Shown: positions 61,775 to 64,000 of the stretch, piece by piece | Numbering within the stretch: position 1 is the first letter of the stretch | Layout of the letters: every line of letters begins with the position of its first letter | Assembly (NCBI RefSeq): GCF_002846335.1 | Contig: NZ_PJMQ01000001.1 | Span: forward strand, 2,728,001 to 2,792,000 | Source of the DNA: Janthinobacterium sp. 61 | GTDB taxonomy: Bacteria > Pseudomonadota > Gammaproteobacteria > Burkholderiales > Burkholderiaceae_D | Reading direction: 5' to 3' | DNA: 64,000 nt | Notes under the pieces: model-generated | The model's input: the letters and a program-made list of their open reading frames with translations, nothing else | What the model was told of the DNA's origin: nothing | The model's database searches: none | Made by a program: the position numbers and the translations under genes

Positions 61775-62239
61775 TCACCACTGTGAAAACGGGTGGCGGA
61801 TCAGGTTCGCGTTGTAGTAGCGCGCATCGCCCGACACTTCCGCGCCGACCCAGTCGGGTTTCTCGAAGGGCTGGTCTTCCGAAGCCAGTTCGATCTCGGC
61901 CACGATCAAACCCGCATTCGCGCCCAGAAACTCGTCGACTTCCCACACCATGCCCGCATGTTCGATGCGGTGGCGATACTTTTCGATCAGCGGCTGTTCA
62001 CACAGGCCGTCGAGCAGTTCGGCCGCATCGGCCAGCGGAATCGGATACTCCCACTCGCCGCGCGTCGCGCCCACGTTCGCGCCCTTGATGGTCAGCATCG
62101 CCTGCTCGCCCTCGATGCGCACGCGCACCACGCGCTCGCGCGCCGACGACAGATAGCCCTGGCGCAGCAATACAGCCTGCCCCAGGCCGCGCCAGGCGTC
62201 GCCTTGCAACAGGAATTTACGCTCGATCTCGACGCCCAT
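61775..62239 (-). CDS. CYTH-domain protein (adenylate cyclase/thiamine triphosphatase fold)
   Basis: The 154-residue protein starts GVEIERKFLL, the signature ExExK motif, then RQGYLSS, VRVRIEGEQAMLTIKG, KYRHRI and WEVDEFLGANAGLIVAEIEL, with acid and basic residues lining the tunnel of CYTH enzymes that act on triphosphates. The likely activity is inorganic triphosphatase, as in most bacterial members. It lies 12 bases after the M14 peptidase gene and is probably co-transcribed. Confidence 0.93.
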   Translation of the reverse strand: MGVEIERKFLLQGDAWRGLGQAVLLRQGYLSSARERVVRVRIEGEQAMLTIKGANVGATRGEWEYPIPLADAAELLDGLCEQPLIEKYRHRIEHAGMVWEVDEFLGANAGLIVAEIELASEDQPFEKPDWVGAEVSGDARYYNANLIRHPFSQW

Positions 62240-62251
62240 GATCAACGCCGT

Positions 62252-63373
62252 TCAATCCAGCGACAGCAGGATGGGCTGCAGCATGGCCGCGCCCAGTGCC
62301 GCGCTGCGCGCGCCATTCCAGCCCACGGCCGGATCGGGCAAGTCGGCGTTTTCCTTGAACGGCATTTCCAGGGTCAGCGCCAGGCAGCCGAAGTGGTGGC
62401 CGATGTACTTCGATGCCAGGGTCAGCATGTCCGACTTGTACTTGCTGGCCGCATAGCCGAACTTGTCCTGGAAGTCAGGGCTGGCCTGCTTGTAGCGCTC
62501 AATGAAGGCTTTCTGGTGCGCCGCTTGCGCCGGCGTGAAGTTTTCCAGCATTTCATTCCCGGCCACGAAGTTGTACGGCAACGCTTCATCGCCGTGGATG
62601 TCGAAGAACATGTCGACGCCCGTCTCGTGGATCTTGTTTTTCACGCACAGCACTTCCGGGCTGGACTCCAGCGATGGCGTCATCCATTCACGGTTCAGGT
62701 TGGCGCCTGCCGCATTCGTGCGCAGGTTGCCGCGGATGGAACCGTCCGGGTTCATGTTCGGCACGATGTGGAACACGGCCCGCTGCAACAGCTTGCGCGC
62801 GATCGGGTTGGCGTCGTCCAGCAGGGAATCGATCAGGCCTTCGACGAACCATTCGGCCATCGATTCGCCCGGATGCTGGCGCGCGATGACCCAGATTTTC
62901 TTTTCCGCCTGCGAGTTGCCAATGGTGACCATATTCATGTCGCGGCCGTCGACCGTGCTGCCCAGGTCGGAGACGCGCGCCAGCGGATGCTCGGCCACTT
63001 CGCCCAGCAGGCGCAAATGGCGCTCCCACGAATACGGTTCGAAATAGGCGTAGTACACGCTGTCGAGTTCCGGCGTATGCGAAATCGTCATGACCTGGCC
63101 GTCGAACGAGGTCGGCACGCGGAACCAGTTTTCGCTGTCGTAGCTGGCCACGGCCTGGTAGCCTTCATAGCCGGCAGGATAGGTGGCCTGGCCCGCGTTC
63201 AGGATGCGCATCGTGCATGCCTGGTCCCGGGCGCCCTGCAGGCGGAAGTGGAACCACTGATGGATGTCCGCGTGGCTATCCTTGCGCAAGTTCAGGTCGA
63301 TGGCAGCAAAGCTCGTGGCGCTTACTACGTCGATGGCGCCCGAGTCGAAGTTCTGGCTGATTTTAATGGTCAT
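62252..63373 (-). CDS. M14-family carboxypeptidase (cytosolic carboxypeptidase-like)
   Basis: The 373-residue protein has an N-terminal beta domain of the CCP type and a zinc peptidase domain: ARQHPGESMAEWFVEGL with HxxE, NPDGSIRGNLRTNAAGANLNREW, the third ligand in FFDIHGDEALPYNF and the late LTLEMPFKE with the catalytic Glu. There is no signal peptide, so it is cytosolic. CCP-like enzymes remove C-terminal or side-chain glutamates; the substrate here is unknown. Confidence 0.9.
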   Translation of the reverse strand: MTIKISQNFDSGAIDVVSATSFAAIDLNLRKDSHADIHQWFHFRLQGARDQACTMRILNAGQATYPAGYEGYQAVASYDSENWFRVPTSFDGQVMTISHTPELDSVYYAYFEPYSWERHLRLLGEVAEHPLARVSDLGSTVDGRDMNMVTIGNSQAEKKIWVIARQHPGESMAEWFVEGLIDSLLDDANPIARKLLQRAVFHIVPNMNPDGSIRGNLRTNAAGANLNREWMTPSLESSPEVLCVKNKIHETGVDMFFDIHGDEALPYNFVAGNEMLENFTPAQAAHQKAFIERYKQASPDFQDKFGYAASKYKSDMLTLASKYIGHHFGCLALTLEMPFKENADLPDPAVGWNGARSAALGAAMLQPILLSLD

Positions 63374-63675
63374 GTAATGATCCCGTCCGAATGTAAGTGT
63401 TCCGGCGTTGCCTCGTGGGCCAGCGCCGTTGCGCGAAAAACCGCAGTGTAAGCTATCCCGCTATTTTCCGCCCTTTGGTCCCGTTAGCAAAGCCTGGGCG
63501 GGCGCTTTATGCACCAATCCGGGGCATCGATGGCAAAGCGCCGGGCAAAAGGGCGAAAAATCGGTTCACTGTCCCATCCACCGGAGAAAAAACTGAATTG
63601 TAACAATGCCAGACACATTGGCAGGCCATCGCCACCCTATAATTCCTGCTTTCATAGAGTCGCCAGGAAAGAATC
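63374..63675. promoter_or_regulatory. Divergent region between M14 and TetR genes
   Basis: These 302 bases hold no evident gene. Near TetR there is a palindrome TGCCA-gacacat-TGGCA (63607-63623), an overlapping ATTGT-a-ACAAT (63597-63607) and a perfect TATAAT at 63638-63643. No clear sites for the M14 gene were seen. Confidence 0.5.
63597..63643 (+). promoter_or_regulatory. Putative TetR-gene promoter with overlapping palindromes
   Basis: A TATAAT -10 element lies about 32 bases upstream of the GTG start. The -35 region is occupied by TGCCA-N7-TGGCA, which could be an autoregulatory operator. Confidence 0.45.
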
Positions 63676-64000
63676 GTGGACAAGAAGTTGACCAATATTC
63701 AGGAAAGAAAGCTACGCGAGGCTCAGGCGCGGCGCGAGCACATCATCGACGTCGTCAAAGACCTCATCAAAAAGGGAGGCGCGCGCGCCGTCTCCATCCG
63801 CAAAGTGGCCGAGGCGGCCGGTTTTTCCACCACCGTCGTGTACGCCCTGTTCCGCGACAAGGCCACCTTGATCGCCCAGGCCATGGACAAGGACTTGCTG
63901 GAACTGGTGCGCGCCATGCGCAGTGCGTCCGCCAACAGCATAGACCCATGGGATCGCATACGCCTGGTCGGTCGCGCGTACATCGAGTACGGTTTCCAGC
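63676..64000 (+). CDS. TetR-family transcriptional regulator (cut by the window end)
   Basis: A GTG start after AGGAAAG begins DKKLTNIQERKLREAQARREHIIDVV, followed by an HTH of the TetR type (GGARAVSIRKVAEAAGFSTTVVYALFRDKATLIAQAMD). The frame is open for 108 codons to the last base, so the ligand domain is missing from view. It is divergent from the M14 gene. Regulated genes are unknown. Confidence 0.85.
   Translation, partial: MDKKLTNIQERKLREAQARREHIIDVVKDLIKKGGARAVSIRKVAEAAGFSTTVVYALFRDKATLIAQAMDKDLLELVRAMRSASANSIDPWDRIRLVGRAYIEYGFQ

Overview
The window reads as the chromosome of a GC-rich betaproteobacterium of the order Burkholderiales, most likely family Oxalobacteraceae (Janthinobacterium or Massilia type). 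This is inferred from gene order and protein character: hfq-hflX-hflK-hflC-hisZ-purA, der-bamB-yfgM-hisS-ispG-rodZ-pilW-rlmN-ndk, surE-pcm-nlpD-rpoS, odhA-odhB-lpd, sdhCDAB-sdhE-gltA, and mdh-acnA. No rRNA, tRNA, CRISPR array, insertion sequence or prophage was seen. Nearly all of the window is coding and the minus strand dominates.

Layout. 0-2.2 kb: the 3' end of a glutathione S-transferase gene, then a translationally coupled GNAT-WD40-NIPSNAP trio on the minus strand. 2.2-19.2 kb: housekeeping on the minus strand (nucleotide metabolism, Hfq and HflX/HflKC, ribosome GTPase Der, outer-membrane assembly, HisRS, isoprenoid IspG, RodZ-like and PilW-like proteins, RlmN, Ndk). 19.3-25.6 kb: a Bax-inhibitor-1 membrane protein, a LysR regulator, a cyclopropane-fatty-acid-synthase-like enzyme, a JmjC/cupin oxygenase and a secreted two-CBM GH18 chitinase. 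25.9-31.0 kb: RlmD and the stationary-phase cluster surE-pcm-nlpD-rpoS.

31.1-34.2 kb is the most unusual part: a two-gene unit of a TIR-domain protein followed by an 821-residue protein that joins a ParA/MinD-like ATPase with a KGGTGRT P-loop to a long array of kinesin-light-chain-type TPRs. It resembles the TIR-like/KGGVGR-ATPase/TPR partners known from actinobacterial FxsBA peptide clusters, but no radical SAM or peptide gene is nearby. It is a candidate sensing or NAD-consuming defence module.

34.4-38.8 kb holds a DinG-family helicase, a DUF465 protein, a lysine- and alanine-rich lipoprotein and ZapE. From 38.8 to 60.1 kb most of the TCA cycle is grouped: lpd, odhB, odhA, gltA, sdhE, sdhBADC, mdh and acnA. 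It is interrupted by a PspC-domain gene, a small LysR/degenerate-MBL/flavodoxin-fold oxidoreductase/HxlR island (45.2-47.9 kb), a GntR regulator with a perfect 16-bp palindrome upstream, a CitE-like CoA lyase and a secreted MliC-like protein. The window ends with a DUF2863 protein, a double inverted REP-type repeat, a CYTH protein, an M14 carboxypeptidase and the start of a TetR regulator.

Most operon ends carry strong hairpins. A second REP-type unit supplies the ispG stop codon. Start codons were moved from the longest open frame wherever homology, overlap with the upstream stop or a ribosome binding site argued for it.
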